Assembly: GCA_900546005.1 (NCBI GenBank)
Contig: URBJ01000023.1
Location: 1 to 27,403, forward strand
Direction of reading: 5' to 3'
Length of the DNA: 27,403 nt
Origin: an uncultured Alistipes sp.
GTDB taxonomy: Bacteria; Bacteroidota; Bacteroidia; Bacteroidales; Rikenellaceae
Of this stretch, positions 25,623-27,403 are shown piece after piece. Numbering within the stretch: position 1 is the stretch's first letter; each line of letters opens with the position of its first letter. The notes under the pieces were generated by a model that did not search any database, was not told the origin of the DNA, and was given only the letters and a program-made list of their open reading frames with translations. Position numbers and translations under genes: made by a program.

Positions 25623-25626
25623 CTGA

Positions 25627-25657
25627 CAAAGATACATAAAACCGACGAAACTCGCAA
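25627..25657 (-). promoter_or_regulatory. Candidate minus-strand promoter toward the susC operon
   Basis: On the minus strand, TTG (25657-25655) is followed after 20 bp by TATCTTTG (25634-25627), a full TAnnTTTG match. A transcript from here would have a leader of nearly 290 nt before the susC ATG at 25335. It faces the plus-strand element at 25615-25622. Confidence 0.4.
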
Positions 25658-25659
25658 CT

Positions 25660-27403
25660 ATGTGCCAAAAGTCCATTATTCTTATTTTAATCGTTTTGTG
25701 TACATCATTGCCTCGAATCGATGTAAGAGCACAAGAAAAATTCCATATTTCACCCCAAATATCCAATCTGCAAATACGGGACATTTGCCAAGATTCGCTC
25801 GGATACATCTGGATCGCAACAGCAAGGGGAGTTAATCGATATAATGGCTATGAATACGCACAGCTATTTAGAAATACATTAGAACCCAGTGCCAGCATTC
25901 AATCAAACCGAATAAACCGGCTACTTTTAGATCGAAAAAACAACCTGTGGATCGCCACATCCAGAGGCGTAAGCCAATACGATATGACAAAAAACCATGT
26001 CATACCCTATAATATAAACAATGAAGAGTATTATGCTGCGGATTTGGCTGAAGATTCCCATGAAAACATCTGGATCGCCACTTACAACGATGGAGTATAC
26101 AAAATCGACCGAAAGAAAAATCAGTTGGAAAAATTTCCAATCTTATATCGGAGGGAAGATACCCCACGACATGTTCGCTCCCTATATATAGACGATCAAA
26201 ACAATTTATGGATCGGTTACTCTGCCCAATCAGCCTTGGGAAGATACAATATTGAGGGTCAAACCTCCGAATTGATTCCCCTTCCGCACCACACCGCCAT
26301 CAATTGCATCACTAAATTTGGAGAAACGCAACTTTGGGTCGGAACAGATCAAGGTATCATCGCATACAATATCAAAGATCGCAAAATTACCCAACTCCCT
26401 GCAACATTAAGAAACCAAAAGGGGCTGAATTCTTCAAGAATAAACAGCATTACACTGATTGACAGCGACAATTACATCATCACTTCAACCCGCTATGCAT
26501 ATAAATATTGCATTTCAACAGGCGAAGTTACCTCCATTACAATCGAAACAGAAGAGAACAATAAAAACAACGAGATCACCTGCGCATTAAAAGATAATCA
26601 GGGCAACCTATGGTTAGGGACTTTCGAACAAAGTTTTTATAAAATCAAAACCTCTGAAAATATTTTCGCCCGGTTGAACGAACTGGAAGGGAAACCCGTC
26701 ACCTCGAGTTGCGAAGACACTCGATTCGACAGAATATGGATCGGAACAAAATACGACGGTATCTACCAATACTCGAACAAGACAAAAAAAGCGACCCCAT
26801 TTTTCACTACTCACCTATCGAATAAAAATCAAAATCCCAATATAAGGGCACTCTATTGCGACACACAAAACCGAATTTGGATTGGAGCCGGTCGCAGCCT
26901 AATCGTCGGTCAACTCACCCCGACCGGATTTACTGAAATATCAACATTCAACAATTTATCGATCATTGCTTCCATCACGGAAGACAAGCAAGGCAACATA
27001 TGGATCGGAAGTTATTCAGGACTCTACTTTTTTAAAAAAGACTCGGCACTGACACCTCAAACTATATTGGAAAATGCCTCGGTAATAGCAATTACGCCTA
27101 CAGACCGCGACAAAATCGCTTATGCCATCTACGGAACAGACATTTACGTAATGGATAATCAAAACTTTGAATCCAAAGCTCTGAGTCCCAAAGATTCACT
27201 GAATAAAAAATATGTCTTGAACGCTTGCTCGGATCTATTCGTATCACAGGACTCAATTTTATGGATCAGCAACTATAATCGGGGAGTTATGCGTTACGAT
27301 CTGAAAAGCGAGAACCTCTCGATCTACTCTCAAAAAAAAGGCCTCCCCAGCAATGATATTCTTTCAATTACAGAAGACAGAAATGGACACATCTGGTTCG
27401 CTA
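25660..27403 (+). CDS. Periplasmic beta-propeller sensor, probable hybrid two-component system protein (3' end outside window)
   Basis: The frame is open from ATG 25660 to the window end, 581 codons. A signal peptide (MCQKSIILILIVLCTSLP, ending near VRAQ at ~25) is followed by about eleven Reg_prop-type propeller repeats, each with a W-I-G/A-T core: GYIWIATARGVNRY, NNLWIATSRGV, ENIWIATYNDGVYKID, NNLWIGY, TQLWVGTDQGIIAY, GNLWLGTF, DRIWIGTKYDGIYQY, NRIWIGAG, GNIWIGSYSGLYFF, ILWISNYNRGVMRY and a last one at the edge. In Bacteroidetes this architecture is the sensor half of hybrid two-component systems controlling neighbouring polysaccharide utilisation loci. The Y_Y_Y, kinase, receiver and AraC-type output domains, if present, lie outside the window. 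Divergence from the susC operon supports that role. Confidence 0.92.
   Translation, partial: MCQKSIILILIVLCTSLPRIDVRAQEKFHISPQISNLQIRDICQDSLGYIWIATARGVNRYNGYEYAQLFRNTLEPSASIQSNRINRLLLDRKNNLWIATSRGVSQYDMTKNHVIPYNINNEEYYAADLAEDSHENIWIATYNDGVYKIDRKKNQLEKFPILYRREDTPRHVRSLYIDDQNNLWIGYSAQSALGRYNIEGQTSELIPLPHHTAINCITKFGETQLWVGTDQGIIAYNIKDRKITQLPATLRNQKGLNSSRINSITLIDSDNYIITSTRYAYKYCISTGEVTSITIETEENNKNNEITCALKDNQGNLWLGTFEQSFYKIKTSENIFARLNELEGKPVTSSCEDTRFDRIWIGTKYDGIYQYSNKTKKATPFFTTHLSNKNQNPNIRALYCDTQNRIWIGAGRSLIVGQLTPTGFTEISTFNNLSIIASITEDKQGNIWIGSYSGLYFFKKDSALTPQTILENASVIAITPTDRDKIAYAIYGTDIYVMDNQNFESKALSPKDSLNKKYVLNACSDLFVSQDSILWISNYNRGVMRYDLKSENLSIYSQKKGLPSNDILSITEDRNGHIWFA

Larger units (their letters stand above)
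25336..25659. other. Divergent A+T-rich intergenic region between the susC operon and the sensor gene
   Basis: No credible gene is present. It holds two complete -7 matches on opposite strands near its right end (listed separately) and a weaker minus-strand AATATTTG at 25423-25430 with no partner box at normal spacing. This is where a response regulator or hybrid-TCS output domain would be expected to bind, but I see no clear direct repeat. Confidence 0.5.

Noticed and set aside
25614..25835. Small open frames on both strands around the start of the sensor gene
   Set aside because: The frame from ATG 25660 has a signal peptide and propeller repeats and runs to the window end; the others do not.

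Overview
The window reads as chromosomal DNA of a Bacteroidales bacterium. The evidence is the Bacteroidetes-type atp gene order (atpD-atpC-small membrane gene-atpB-E-F-H-A-G), two tandem SusC/SusD pairs beside a Reg_prop sensor gene, lipoproteins with acidic residues after the Cys, and several promoter-like TTTG/TAnnTTTG elements instead of a classical -35/-10. The fairly high G+C of the left part would fit Rikenellaceae (Alistipes-like), but that is a guess.

Left part (1-6852): an F-type ATP synthase operon with tight or overlapping junctions. atpD is cut by the window start. The epsilon subunit is short (N-terminal domain only). A hairpin and an A-rich leader precede atpE. After atpG comes a ~158-nt tract that is about 92% purine, then a rho-independent terminator.

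Middle-left (7027-11638): a probable redox module. It contains a membrane-anchored tetraheme NapC/NirT-like cytochrome fused to a SUMF1/FGE-like domain, a Tat-lipoprotein Gfo/Idh/MocA oxidoreductase, a WbuC-like cupin, and a Tat-lipoprotein TIM-barrel isomerase/epimerase. A perfect 18-bp hairpin lies between the oxidoreductase and the cupin. The proposed logic is extracytoplasmic oxidation or isomerisation of a sugar or cyclitol, with electrons exchanged with the quinone pool. This is inference and is the most interesting candidate system here.

Middle (11674-14948): an unrecognised lipoprotein, an S1/P1-type zinc nuclease, a tRNA-Thr(CGU) on the minus strand with its own terminator, and a secreted glycerophosphodiester phosphodiesterase on the minus strand.

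Right part (14971-27403): a minus-strand operon susC-susD-susC-susD (in transcription order from 25335 down to 14971), divergent from a plus-strand gene for a large periplasmic beta-propeller sensor, probably a hybrid two-component system, which runs off the right edge. No glycoside hydrolase lies in the window, so the substrate cannot be predicted. This part is visibly more A+T-rich than the atp operon. I saw no insertion sequence, CRISPR array or frameshifted gene.
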